This document shows, one piece after another, positions 1-7,910 of a stretch of DNA of 64,000 bases. Both the position numbers and the translations under genes were made by a program. The DNA is taken from positions 1,798,001 through 1,862,000 of the forward strand of contig CAWHVF010000005.1 of assembly GCA_963832785.1 (NCBI GenBank). Direction: 5' to 3'. Origin of the DNA: CAWBRT01 sp963832785. GTDB lineage: Bacteria > Acidobacteriota > Terriglobia > Terriglobales > Acidobacteriaceae. The notes under the pieces were generated by a model that worked only from the letters and a program-made list of their open reading frames with translations, searched no databases and had not been told where the DNA came from. The first letter of the stretch is position 1, and every line of letters starts with the position of its first letter.

Positions 1-249
1 GAAGGGCTGCAGGCACGCCGACAACGCCTGTGAATCATCATGGCAGTTGGCGCCGGCGGTTCCGGGGCGGCAATTCGCTCCCGCACCTTTAAGTCCGCAG
101 TCGGCGATCACGTCCACAAAGTCGCTTCTGCTTTGCAGTCTGTTGGCCGTAGACGCGGTTAAAGCCTTGCTGGAGCCCGGGATCTGGGCCCAGCTTTGAC
201 TACCAGCAATCAGGATCACCAGGAAGATATTCGAGATTAGCCTGCTCAT
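1..249 (-). CDS. Partial secreted pectate-lyase-like (beta-helix) protein, N-terminus only
   Basis: Reading the minus strand from an ATG at 249-247 gives 83 uninterrupted codons to the window edge. The first ~22 residues (MSRLISNIFLVILIAGSQSW...) form a signal peptide. The stretch after it contains DFVDVIADCGLKGAG and, further on, HDDSQALSACL. This matches the N-terminal pattern of pectate-lyase-3-type right-handed beta-helix proteins (D-x-GAxGDG...DDTxAxxxAL), with extra cysteines. A strong ribosome binding site, AGGAGG on the minus strand at about 256-261, lies 6 nt from the ATG and fixes the start. The gene is divergent from the Wza-like gene at 341, so about 90 bp hold both promoters. Secretion is well supported. 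The polysaccharide-active fold is an inference from a short motif, and the catalytic part lies outside the window. Confidence 0.6.
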   Translation of the reverse strand, partial: MSRLISNIFLVILIAGSQSWAQIPGSSKALTASTANRLQSRSDFVDVIADCGLKGAGANCRPGTAGANCHDDSQALSACLQPF

Positions 250-340
250 TATGCTCCTCCTGAGAAACTCTAATGCTACTCTCATGCCAGACTCGCCCAG
301 GGTTCAGGACGCGGTCCGGCATGTTATCCCGAGGTTGGAA

Positions 341-1357
341 ATGAAAACTCTAGTGCCCCTCGCCACCATATTGTTGATAATGCTTTTTCTCGTGCCGGCT
401 TTACCGGCGCAAACCACGCAGCGAGGGGCGCCCGCGGCATCGTCACGCGGCGCCGAGACTCGCTCTTCGGCTTCGACAACCTCGACATTGGCAACGGCAG
501 CTACGACTCCTGCTCCCGCTGCCGCAGGATCAACTGTGGCCACCCGTATCTCGGTCGGCGATCTCTTGGAGGTCAGTATATATGGCCTGCCCGAACTCCT
601 GCAGCACGCCCGTGTCAGCACCACCGGGAAGATTTACCTCCCGCTAGTGGGCTACGTGAACGTGGCCGGCCTCAGCATTGAAGAAGCCCAGACGCTGCTT
701 GAACAGACATATCTCAAAGAAGGCTATCTAAAGGACCCGCATGTGACAGTAAGCCTTGTCGAGTCTGCTGCCGGAGCATTGGTGACCGGTGAAGTGGCCA
801 AACCTGGTATTTATCCGGTGTTCGGATCGCGCCGGCTTCTCGACTTGTTGGCGGCCGCCGGCGGAGTTACTCCAACTGCCGGCACTGTGGTCACAATTAT
901 CCATGCTGCTCATCCCAACGAACCAGAGCGCGTCTTGCTGTCTGAAGACCCGATGCAAAACATGAAGGCGAACGTTGCAGTTTACCAGGGCGACGCAGTC
1001 GCAGTAAGCAAAGCTGGGGTGATCTATGTGTTCGGAGACGTTGTCAATCCTGGAACGGTGGTTATCGAACGGCAGCAGACTTCCATTCCGTTAACCAAGG
1101 CCATCGCCCTCGCCCACGGGCCGCAGAAAACCGCGGCACTGGACCGTACCCACGTCATCCGCAAGACCGCCGGTGACCAACAAGAGATCCAGGTTCCACT
1201 CGGCAAGATCCTGCGCTCAAAATCAGCCGACTTCGCGCTGTTACCGGGCGATATTGTCTATGTGCCTAGCAGTACGGCCAAAAGCGCCCTGCGCCGGGGA
1301 CTAGAAGCGGGTATAGCAGTGGGCACGGCAGCCGCCGTGTATGGGGCGGTACGCTGA
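341..1357 (+). CDS. Polysaccharide export protein, Wza-like (Poly_export + SLBB)
   Basis: A 338-residue outer-membrane/periplasmic export component of Wza type. Residues 1-24 are a signal peptide (MKTLVPLATILLIMLFLVPA...LPAQ). A low-complexity Ala/Thr/Ser linker follows to about residue 65. The Poly_export domain (about 69-140) begins ISVGDLLEVSIYGLPEL and includes the GKIYLPLVGYVNVAGLS segment. Two SLBB-type segments follow, with GEVAKPGIYPV and GDVVNPGTVVIE. The start at 341 is preferred over an in-frame ATG at 251 because GAGG lies 6 nt upstream and the signal peptide starts here. Unlike E. coli Wza there is no lipobox cysteine after the signal peptide. It heads the plus-strand run of glycan genes and would pair with the Wzc-like protein at 33458. 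Family assignment is secure; the exported polymer is inferred from context. Confidence 0.9.
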   Translation: MKTLVPLATILLIMLFLVPALPAQTTQRGAPAASSRGAETRSSASTTSTLATAATTPAPAAAGSTVATRISVGDLLEVSIYGLPELLQHARVSTTGKIYLPLVGYVNVAGLSIEEAQTLLEQTYLKEGYLKDPHVTVSLVESAAGALVTGEVAKPGIYPVFGSRRLLDLLAAAGGVTPTAGTVVTIIHAAHPNEPERVLLSEDPMQNMKANVAVYQGDAVAVSKAGVIYVFGDVVNPGTVVIERQQTSIPLTKAIALAHGPQKTAALDRTHVIRKTAGDQQEIQVPLGKILRSKSADFALLPGDIVYVPSSTAKSALRRGLEAGIAVGTAAAVYGAVR

Positions 1358-1403
1358 AATCTTGCACCAAACAGGCAACCAGCAGGATACTTTGTTTGCA
1401 TAT

Positions 1404-2633
1404 ATGAGCTCTACACGCGCACAGCTTTCATCGAAACTGGCCATCGACGGCGGCCAGCCGTTACGCTTGCAACCACTTGCTCCCTGGCCTTGGTTCGAAG
1501 CGGACGAGATCGACTCCGTAACGCGGGTGCTGCAATCGGGCCACGTAAATTACTGGACCGGCGAAGAGGGCCGCAAGTTCGAGGCCGAATTTGCGGCCTA
1601 TACCGGTTGCAAGCATGCGGTGGCTCTGGCTAACGGGACCGTCGCGCTGGAACTGGCTTTGCAGGCGCTCGGTATCGGCCCTGGTGACGAGGTTATAGCT
1701 CCGAGCCGCACCTTCATTGCCTCCGCGAGTTGCGCGGTCATGCGCGGCGCCACTCCGGTCATGGCCGACGTCGACTGCGATTCGCAGAACCTTACTGCCG
1801 ACACGGTGCGCGCGGTGCTCACGTCTCGCAGCCGCGCCATAATAGCAGTCCACCTGGCCGGCTGGCCCTGCGACATGGATCCTATCCTCGAACTCGCACG
1901 GGAACGCGGATTGAAAGTGATCGAGGACTGCGCGCAGGCGCACGGCGCCACCTACAAGGGGCGGCCCGTAGGGTCGATGGGCCACGTTAACGCTTTCTCC
2001 TTCTGCCAGGACAAAATTATTACCACCGGAGGAGAAGGAGGCATGCTCACCACGAACGATGCTGATGCGTGGTCGCGCGCCTGGGCCTTCAAGGACCACG
2101 GCAAGAGCTACGATGCCGTTTACAACCGTCCGCATCCGCCGGGTTACTATTGGCCCCATGAATCGTTCGGCACCAACTGGCGTCTGACCGAAATGCAGTC
2201 GGCACTAGGTCGCGTACTGCTGCGCAAACTACCGGCGCGGGTAGCGAAGCGCCGCCGCCTGGCGGCAGTCCTCGGAGAGCGTTTAGCGGCTCTTCCGGCA
2301 CTACGCATTCCGCTGCCGCCACCCGGGTTCGGCCACTCTTATTACAAGTACTATGCGTTTGTCCGGCCGGAGCACTTGCGGAAGGGATGGGATCGCCAAC
2401 GCGTCATTGAGGCTATCAACGCCGAAGGAATTCCCTGCTACGGCGGCAGTTGCAGTGAGATTTATCTGGAAAAGGCTTTTCCGGAGTCGTGGCGCCCGGA
2501 GCCGCGCCTGGCGGTCGCCAAGGAACTGGGTGAGACATCACTGATGCTGCTTGTGCATTCAACTCTTTCGGAAGCCGACATCCACGATGCCGCCGATGCA
2601 GTGGAAAAAGTTTTCCGGGTTGCCACAAGCTAG
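1404..2633 (+). CDS. DegT/DnrJ/EryC1/StrS family sugar aminotransferase
   Basis: A PLP-dependent fold-type I aminotransferase acting on nucleotide-linked keto-sugars. From the ATG at 1404 it has 409 residues, normal for the family. Diagnostic segments are SGHVNYWTGEEGRKFEAEF, the phosphate-binding ANGTVALELALQALGIGPGDEVI, the cofactor-ring Asp in VIEDCAQAHGA, and the Schiff-base lysine K204 in SFCQDKIITTGGEGG. An in-frame ATG at 1341 would overlap the preceding gene by 17 bp and add 21 residues that do not look like the family; neither start has a clear Shine-Dalgarno sequence. In a legionaminic-acid pathway an enzyme of this family (LegC) aminates C4 of the 4-keto sugar made by LegB. This is the best LegC candidate in the window, but it is separated from the core operon by a repeat and a membrane-protein gene, so that role is inference. 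Confidence 0.88.
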   Translation: MSSTRAQLSSKLAIDGGQPLRLQPLAPWPWFEADEIDSVTRVLQSGHVNYWTGEEGRKFEAEFAAYTGCKHAVALANGTVALELALQALGIGPGDEVIAPSRTFIASASCAVMRGATPVMADVDCDSQNLTADTVRAVLTSRSRAIIAVHLAGWPCDMDPILELARERGLKVIEDCAQAHGATYKGRPVGSMGHVNAFSFCQDKIITTGGEGGMLTTNDADAWSRAWAFKDHGKSYDAVYNRPHPPGYYWPHESFGTNWRLTEMQSALGRVLLRKLPARVAKRRRLAAVLGERLAALPALRIPLPPPGFGHSYYKYYAFVRPEHLRKGWDRQRVIEAINAEGIPCYGGSCSEIYLEKAFPESWRPEPRLAVAKELGETSLMLLVHSTLSEADIHDAADAVEKVFRVATS

Positions 2634-2961
2634 CTACGCACAAGTTTCGTCCGTGGCCGGGCAGTTGCGCTTTGCTCGCGACATGCAATCAACCAATCAT
2701 TAAACAGCAGTTCTAGTGTTTGTTTCATAAATGGAACCTGGTGGAAGCCCACGCCTTTAGGCGTGGGAAACGATGGGCTTAACAATAACGCCTTTAGGCG
2801 CTGTGGATACACCGTCACCGCGGCTAAAGCTGGTTTCTCGGTCCTTTGCCCCCACGGCTGAAGCCGTGGGCTTCCACTATAATGCACCTTCAAAACCATT
2901 TATGAAACGAGCTGTAGTGTCAGGATAAGCTATTTACCTTTATAGGTTGGAATGCGGCCTT
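2634..2961. other. Intergenic stretch carrying a palindromic element
   Basis: About 330 bp between the aminotransferase and the His/Arg-rich membrane protein. Nearly 190 bp of it is the palindromic element described separately (2722-2908). The remaining flanks show no convincing coding potential or terminator. A TATAAT hexamer at 2878-2883, just inside the right end of the element, could serve as a -10 box for the next gene, but no matching -35 box is clear. Confidence 0.5.
2722..2908. repeat. Palindromic MITE/REP-like element with 13-bp terminal inverted repeats
   Basis: A nested inverted-repeat element. The outermost arms GTTTCATAAATGG (2722-2734) and CCATTTATGAAAC (2896-2908) are perfect 13-bp complements. 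Inside them GTGGAAG (2741-2747) pairs with CTTCCAC (2871-2877). Each inner end carries its own hairpin: CCCACGCC-TTTA-GGCGTGGG at 2748-2767 and CCCACGGCT-GA-AGCCGTGGG at 2851-2870. The core has CACCGCGGCTAAAGCTGGTT at 2816-2835. The inner part matches a second copy at 38934-39069 in order and spacing of its parts. No transposase is present, so it would be a non-autonomous mobile or REP-like element. It could also fold in transcripts and attenuate or terminate them. Confidence 0.75.
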
Positions 2962-3474
2962 ATGGATCCATCCACTTCCGCCCCGGCTCAGCCAATGAAT
3001 GAGAATACACCCATAGACGGCAGCGTACCTACGGATGAACACGTGATCAGAGATGACCAAGCGACCCAGGGTCAAGCCTCCACCGACGACAAGAGTGTCC
3101 AGCCCCACCGGCGCCGCCGTCGCCGCAGGCGCAGCTTCCCTGTTTCCGCACTGGCCAAGCCAACAGACCAAAGTGTGCCGGCGCATGAAAATGCACCGCC
3201 CGATGAGAAGGCGGCCGTCGATAATACGTCGCCTGATCAGCAGGTGCACGTAGAGGCGCCAGCCCAGCCGGATAAGGCACCCGCGGATAAGAAGGCACAC
3301 CACGAGCATCACCATCATCATCACCGCCATCACAGACACCGGCGGCGTAGCTATCGCAGCAGCAGATCATCCCGCAAGAAGCTGGGGCGTATCATCCTGT
3401 ACGTAATTGCACATGTCGTGGTCATCTCCGCCCTAATCTACGTGTGGTACACGCTGGCATCATCCACTCAATAG
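2962..3474 (+). CDS. His/Arg-rich single-pass membrane protein of unknown function
   Basis: A 170-residue protein I do not recognise. The first ~140 residues are hydrophilic and rich in Pro, Asp, Gln and Lys. They carry a run of eight arginines (about 50-57) and a histidine/arginine-rich block (about 113-129, HHEHHHHHHRHHRHRRR). One hydrophobic helix sits near the C-terminus (about 144-165, GRIILYVIAHVVVISALIYV), followed by about five residues. This suggests a tail-anchored inner-membrane protein with its basic domain in the cytoplasm. The ATG at 2962 is preferred over a TTG at 2947; neither has a strong ribosome binding site. The His-rich block could bind metal and the basic tracts could bind acidic polymer or nucleic acid; both are speculation from composition. 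It sits between the aminotransferase and the nonulosonic-acid genes on the same strand. Confidence 0.6.
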   Translation: MDPSTSAPAQPMNENTPIDGSVPTDEHVIRDDQATQGQASTDDKSVQPHRRRRRRRRSFPVSALAKPTDQSVPAHENAPPDEKAAVDNTSPDQQVHVEAPAQPDKAPADKKAHHEHHHHHHRHHRHRRRSYRSSRSSRKKLGRIILYVIAHVVVISALIYVWYTLASSTQ

Positions 3475-3579
3475 TTCCGGGACTGTGTAGAGCGCCTGTG
3501 CGGCAGGAAGCAATAAGATGGCTAAGCTGTTACTCGGGCTTGGGTCGGATGGAGATCTCTCTTAATTTGGAGAAATTTA

Positions 3580-4353
3580 TTGAACCTTCGTCCACTGCTG
3601 GCTGTAATTCCGGCCCGAGGAGGCTCGAAAGGCTTGCCGGGCAAGAATATTCGTCCACTTGCAGGCCTGCCGTTGATCGCTCATTCCATCCGCTTGGCGG
3701 CACTCTGCCCGGAGATCGACCATTGCGTTGTATCCACCGACAGCGAAGAAATTGCGGCGGTGGCGCAGGCTCATGGGGCTGACGTGCCTTTCATGCGTCC
3801 CACGGAACTGGCGCGGGATGACAGCCCGGCGTGGCCGGTACTCCAGCACGCATTGCGGGAGATGGAGCGCCGGCTCCAAGTCACATTTGGCTCGGTACTG
3901 CTTCTGCAGCCGACCTCGCCGGGACGTATTCCTCAGGACATTGTTCGGGCGCTGGAGATACTCGCATCAGACCCTGCCGCAGTGGGAGTGCTTGCAGTCT
4001 CGGAGCCGCATTTCAATCCGCGATGGGTTTGTGTGGAGGAAGTTGGCGGCTACATGAAAAATCTGGTTCCGGCAACCCCGGCTTATACCCGCCGGCAAGA
4101 TGTGCCACCAGTATTCCGCATAAATGGGTTGTTGTACCTCTGGAAACGAGACCATGTGGCAAACGAGAGCGCGCCGAGGTATTACGACGCACGACACCGT
4201 ATGCTGGTAGTGCCAGAGGAGCGGGCCGTAGATATTGATACACTGCGCGATTTCACCTTCGCGGAGCTACTGATACGCGAAGGTATCCTTCAGTTTCCAT
4301 GGCTTCGGGTCGGACGGGGAAGCACCTCCGGGGAACCTTCGCCGGATTCTTAA
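3580..4353 (+). CDS. neuA: CMP-nonulosonic acid synthetase (NeuA/LegF family cytidylyltransferase)
   Basis: Activates a nonulosonic acid (sialic, legionaminic or related) with CTP to give the CMP-sugar donor. The 257-residue length is typical for a single-domain NeuA. The nucleotide-binding signature AVIPARGGSKGLPGKNIRPL is at residues 8-27, followed by PLIAHSI. Further marks are LLLQPTSPGR, the RINGLLYLW strand, and the metal-binding VDIDTLRDF segment near the end. Translation starts at TTG: GGAG at 3569-3572 sits 7 nt before it, and the first conserved strand begins only a few residues later. It opens a run of neuA-neuB-neuC homologues; neuB begins about 90 bp downstream. The family does not tell the exact sugar. 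The accompanying PtmE/LegB-type genes favour legionaminic acid over N-acetylneuraminic acid. Confidence 0.93.
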   Translation: MNLRPLLAVIPARGGSKGLPGKNIRPLAGLPLIAHSIRLAALCPEIDHCVVSTDSEEIAAVAQAHGADVPFMRPTELARDDSPAWPVLQHALREMERRLQVTFGSVLLLQPTSPGRIPQDIVRALEILASDPAAVGVLAVSEPHFNPRWVCVEEVGGYMKNLVPATPAYTRRQDVPPVFRINGLLYLWKRDHVANESAPRYYDARHRMLVVPEERAVDIDTLRDFTFAELLIREGILQFPWLRVGRGSTSGEPSPDS

Positions 4354-4443
4354 TAAATGTAGAATACGTCTCTTGCAGGCATCTTGCTTTTAATCGATAC
4401 GAGTGCATCTACGTGGTGTCCGGAGTCAGAGGAAAGCAACCTT

Positions 4444-5496
4444 ATGATCGAACCGGTGGCAATCGGCAATCTCAGAGTGGGTCCGAGTTCGCCGTGCCTG
4501 GTGATCGCCGAGGCCGGCGTAAACCACAATGGCAAGCTAGACATGGCGCTGCAATTGGTTGATGCCGCGGCCGAAGCCGGTGCTGACGTAGTCAAGTTCC
4601 AGACTTTCAAATCGGAAGAGGTCATCTCCCCTGCGGCTCCCAAAGCCGAATACCAGGTTCGGACGACTGGAGCTTCGGAAACGCAGCTTGAGATGGTCAA
4701 GAAGCTCGAACTGCCACCCGACGCTTTTGCCGTCATCCAGCGGCGCTGCCGCGAGCGGGGAATATTGTTCTTATCGACCCCTTTCGACAGGAGTAGCGCC
4801 GATTTACTGGAAAGCCTGGGGGTGGTTGCCTTTAAGCTCGGCAGCGGCGAGCTTACTAATCTGCCGTTTCTGAGGTATGTGGCCGGCAAAGGCAGGCCAC
4901 TCATTCTGTCCACCGGCATGTCCAATCTGGAAGAGGTGGCAACAGCCGTACAATCGGTTTACGAAACCGGCAACCGCGAACTGATCTTACTGCACTGCGT
5001 CAGCAATTATCCCGCTGATGCCGCCAGCGTGAACCTGCGCGCCATGAAGACGCTGGAAGAGAGATTCGGAGTGCCGACAGGCTACTCGGATCACACAGAG
5101 GGGATAGCGGTGCCGTTGGCCGCCGCCGCTTTGGGAGCGTGCCTGGTCGAAAAACATTTCACTTTGGACCGCAATTTGCCCGGGCCGGATCATCGAGCTT
5201 CCCTCGAGCCTGCGGAATTGGCGGCGATGGTGCGCGGCATTCGCACAGTCGAGGCTGCACTCGGCAACGGAATCAAACGGGCCGCCCCGGAGGAGTTCAG
5301 CACGGCTGCGGTCGCCCGCCGCAGCCTGACTGCTGCTTGTGATCTTCGCGCCGGCACGCGGTTGACAGAAGAAATGATCGCTATCCGGCGCCCCGGCACC
5401 GGCCTTCCGCCCTCCGCCCTGCCGCAATTGGTTGGACGTTCTCTGCGCCAGGACGTAGCGGCAGGCGCCCTGTTCACAATGGAGATGCTGGCGTGA
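4444..5496 (+). CDS. neuB: Nonulosonic acid synthase (NeuB/LegI family) with SAF domain
   Basis: Condenses a six-carbon 2-epimerised amino sugar with phosphoenolpyruvate to form the nine-carbon sugar acid. 350 residues from the ATG at 4444, the usual NeuB size. The TIM barrel (about 1-260) shows IAEAGVNHNGKLDMALQL, GADVVKFQTFKSEE, FLSTPFD, FKLGSGELTNLP, LSTGMSNLEEV, GYSDHTEG and VEKHFTLDRNLPGPDH. The SAF/antifreeze-like domain (about 280-350) includes RRSLTAACDLRAGTRLTEEM and ends with LVGRSLRQDVAAG. The start is set by AGAGGA at 4428-4433, 10 nt upstream; an upstream in-frame start at 4384 adds residues unlike the family. Its stop overlaps the GTG start of the next gene by 4 bp, showing translational coupling. 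Confidence 0.95.
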   Translation: MIEPVAIGNLRVGPSSPCLVIAEAGVNHNGKLDMALQLVDAAAEAGADVVKFQTFKSEEVISPAAPKAEYQVRTTGASETQLEMVKKLELPPDAFAVIQRRCRERGILFLSTPFDRSSADLLESLGVVAFKLGSGELTNLPFLRYVAGKGRPLILSTGMSNLEEVATAVQSVYETGNRELILLHCVSNYPADAASVNLRAMKTLEERFGVPTGYSDHTEGIAVPLAAAALGACLVEKHFTLDRNLPGPDHRASLEPAELAAMVRGIRTVEAALGNGIKRAAPEEFSTAAVARRSLTAACDLRAGTRLTEEMIAIRRPGTGLPPSALPQLVGRSLRQDVAAGALFTMEMLA

Positions 5497-6692
5497 GGAC
5501 CATCGGAGTAGTCACAACCAGCCGCGCCGACTACGGGATCTACCGGCCGTTGTTGGAGGCGATTGGCAGCGATCCTGAGCTGCGCCTGCGGCTGCTCGTC
5601 TCCGGCATGCACCTTTCGACCGAGTGCGGTCTCACGGTGCGGCAAATCGAAGCCGATGGATTCGACATTGCTGAGCGGATCGAGGCTCTTGTCTCCTCCG
5701 ATTCGCCGCAGGCGATAAGCAAGTCCATGGGCCTGGCGCTCATCGGGTTCGCCCAGGCGTTCGCCCGCTGGCGGCCGGATTTGCTGCTGGTGCTGGGTGA
5801 CCGTTTCGAAATGCACGCTGCGGCATTGGCAGCACTGCCCTTCAAGATGCCCGTCGCCCACCTGTGCGGGGGCGAGCTTACCGAGGGGGCAATCGATGAC
5901 GTGCTGCGGCACAGCATCACCAAACTGAGCCATCTGCATTTCGTCAGCACCGCGGAGTACGGCCGGCGGGTTGTCCAGCTTGGCGAGGAGCCTTGGCGGG
6001 TGATTGTTTCAGGCGAACCCGGGCTCGATAACCTGAATACCGTCCGCCTGCTCACACGAAAAGAGCTGGAGGACGGTTACGGCCTCAGTCTGGAGCGACC
6101 ATTTCTGCTGGTGACATACCACCCGGTCACCTTGGAATACGAGGACACGGAATGGCAGGTAGAGGAGCTATTGTCAGCGCTGCGCGCGGCCGGCATGCCG
6201 GCGATCTTTACCTTGCCTAATGCCGACACCGCCAACCGCATTGTGCGCGAGAAGATTCAGCAGTTCGTGGCGGCCGATACTTCCTCTAAGCTTGTGGATA
6301 ATTTCGGGACGCAAGGCTATTTCAGCGTGATGAATTTGGCCGCGGCCATGGTCGGCAACTCCTCCAGCGGAGTGGTGGAAGCTGCTTCCCTCGCCCTGCC
6401 GGTGGTAAACGTCGGCACTCGCCAGCGCGGCCGGGTTCGCGCCCGAAACGTGATCGATGTCGGATACAGCCGGGCGGAAGTTCTAAAGGCGATAAAAGCC
6501 GCCACCGGCCCGCAATTTCGATCTTCCCTGGCCGGCTTGGTGAATCCGTACGGGACCGGAAAAGCCTGCCCAATTATCCTGCAGCAGCTTAAGAACGTAA
6601 CTCTCGGCGAGGCCCTTATCAGGAAGAAGTTCCACGACTTTCCATCAGGTGGCGAAGGTGCCTCGGACAGCCCGAATAAACCGCCCAGGTAA
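5493..6692 (+). CDS. neuC: UDP-sugar 2-epimerase, hydrolysing (NeuC/LegG family)
   Basis: Removes the nucleotide and inverts C2 of a UDP- or GDP-linked N-acetylated amino sugar, giving the free sugar that NeuB condenses with PEP. The 399-residue GT-B-fold protein begins TIGVVTTSRADYGIYRPLLEAI. It has LLVLGDRFEMHAAALAAL, the family signature HLCGGELTEGAIDDVLRHSI, and the C-terminal GNSSSGVVEAASLALPVVNVGTRQ-type sugar-nucleotide site (read in two halves, GNSSSGVVEA and PVVNVGTRQRGR). The last ~30 residues, polar and Pro/Gly-rich, go beyond the conserved fold. The GTG start overlaps the neuB stop (GTGA), so the two are coupled. Position between NeuB and the PtmE/LegB genes makes LegG the most specific likely role. 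Confidence 0.93.
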   Translation: MRTIGVVTTSRADYGIYRPLLEAIGSDPELRLRLLVSGMHLSTECGLTVRQIEADGFDIAERIEALVSSDSPQAISKSMGLALIGFAQAFARWRPDLLLVLGDRFEMHAAALAALPFKMPVAHLCGGELTEGAIDDVLRHSITKLSHLHFVSTAEYGRRVVQLGEEPWRVIVSGEPGLDNLNTVRLLTRKELEDGYGLSLERPFLLVTYHPVTLEYEDTEWQVEELLSALRAAGMPAIFTLPNADTANRIVREKIQQFVAADTSSKLVDNFGTQGYFSVMNLAAAMVGNSSSGVVEAASLALPVVNVGTRQRGRVRARNVIDVGYSRAEVLKAIKAATGPQFRSSLAGLVNPYGTGKACPIILQQLKNVTLGEALIRKKFHDFPSGGEGASDSPNKPPR

Positions 6693-6705
6693 ATCGGATA
6701 CATCG

Positions 6706-7752
6706 ATGCACGCGCGTTGGGAGATTGGCAGTGAGTTCCACTGGATGGGATTGCCGCCGGCGCCCTGCGTCTCGCTGCCGACACCTCTGAGCTGGTATCT
6801 GCTGGGCCGGCATGCCGTCATCGCTCTACTCCGCAGTCTTCCTCAGCGCTCCCGCAGGCTCTGGATTCCCAGCTACTTCTGCGGTAACGTCGCCGCCTAC
6901 TGGGCTGGCTTTATGCCGCTGGCTTACTATGCCGATGATCCCCGGCGGGCGGAACCGGATTGGGCCACCCTTAAACCGGCCGCTGACGACATGGTGGTGG
7001 CGGTGAACTACTTCGGCGTTCGCAGTGGCGAGCCGTGGTGGCACTGGCGAGAGCGCAACCAATGCCTTCTGCTCGAGGACCACAGCCACGATCCGGTGGC
7101 CGGCTGGGCCTTGCGCTCCCGTGCCGACTATGCCTTCAGCTCACTGCGAAAAACGATGCCAGCTCCCGATGGCGCCATCTTATGGTCTCCGCGCGGCTTG
7201 CCCCTGCCCGCGGCATCGGAGACAGATGCTTCGGCCAGCGCTCTGAAGCTCGCAGCCATGATCTGGAAACGCGAGTACCTGCAGAATGGCGCAGCGGCCG
7301 AAACAAAGGCTTCTTTCCGCCAGTGGCAACTTGCCGGTGAGCAGGGCTTCGACCAGTCGGCAGAAATTTCCGCTGCCACGTCGTTCAGCCAGGAATATCT
7401 CGCCCCTGGCGTACCGGTTAAATGGCGCCGGCAACGCGCTGCCAACGTGCGCCGCCTGCTGCACCAACTGCGGAGCTGGCCGGTCGCCGAACCGCTGTTC
7501 GAGTCATGGCCGCGCGACGGAGATCCTTTAGCAGCAGTGTTTCGCTTTCATTCGACCGAAGAACGCGATCGTATCCGGAAAAAGCTCGAAGAATTTAATG
7601 TCTATTGCCCGGTGCACTGGCCGGCGGCGGAGCAGCTTGATCCGGCGATGCGGCAGTTATCTGCGACGCTGTTAAGTATTCCTACCGATCAGCGCTATCG
7701 CGCACGCGATATGGACAGAGTTGCCGGGGCCCTGCGAGAACAGGCGCTTTGA
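6706..7752 (+). CDS. Divergent PLP fold-type I (DegT-like) protein
   Basis: A 348-residue protein resembling DegT-type aminotransferases only in outline. Seen in sequence: an N-terminal GRHAVIALLRSLPQRSRRLWIPSYFCGNV, which parallels the family segment building up to 'P.Y.C..V'; LLLEDHSHDP with an Asp (D125) where the cofactor nitrogen is normally bound; and SSLRKTMPAPDGA with a lysine (K149) 24 residues later, where the Schiff-base lysine would sit. It therefore may still bind PLP, but the glycine-rich phosphate loop is weak. The ATG at 6706 lies 14 bp after the neuC stop; a GTG at 6649 would overlap neuC by 44 bp. Its place in the nonulosonic-acid operon suggests an amino-sugar transamination or dehydration step, or a degenerate partner of the DegT enzyme at 1404. 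Substrate unknown. Confidence 0.7.
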   Translation: MHARWEIGSEFHWMGLPPAPCVSLPTPLSWYLLGRHAVIALLRSLPQRSRRLWIPSYFCGNVAAYWAGFMPLAYYADDPRRAEPDWATLKPAADDMVVAVNYFGVRSGEPWWHWRERNQCLLLEDHSHDPVAGWALRSRADYAFSSLRKTMPAPDGAILWSPRGLPLPAASETDASASALKLAAMIWKREYLQNGAAAETKASFRQWQLAGEQGFDQSAEISAATSFSQEYLAPGVPVKWRRQRAANVRRLLHQLRSWPVAEPLFESWPRDGDPLAAVFRFHSTEERDRIRKKLEEFNVYCPVHWPAAEQLDPAMRQLSATLLSIPTDQRYRARDMDRVAGALREQAL

Positions 7753-7910
7753 TAGCGCAGTCTTGCCCGAGTCGCAGCGTTTCCGAGCACTTTTCTTCCA
7801 GAATGTTAAGCAGAAACTGTAATCCACTGCTCTAAACCGCGCAATCGCTCTCGAACGCGCAACAAATCGACGCAACACAGGCATTAGGCTGCAGCCCAGG
7901 AGTGTAAAGG

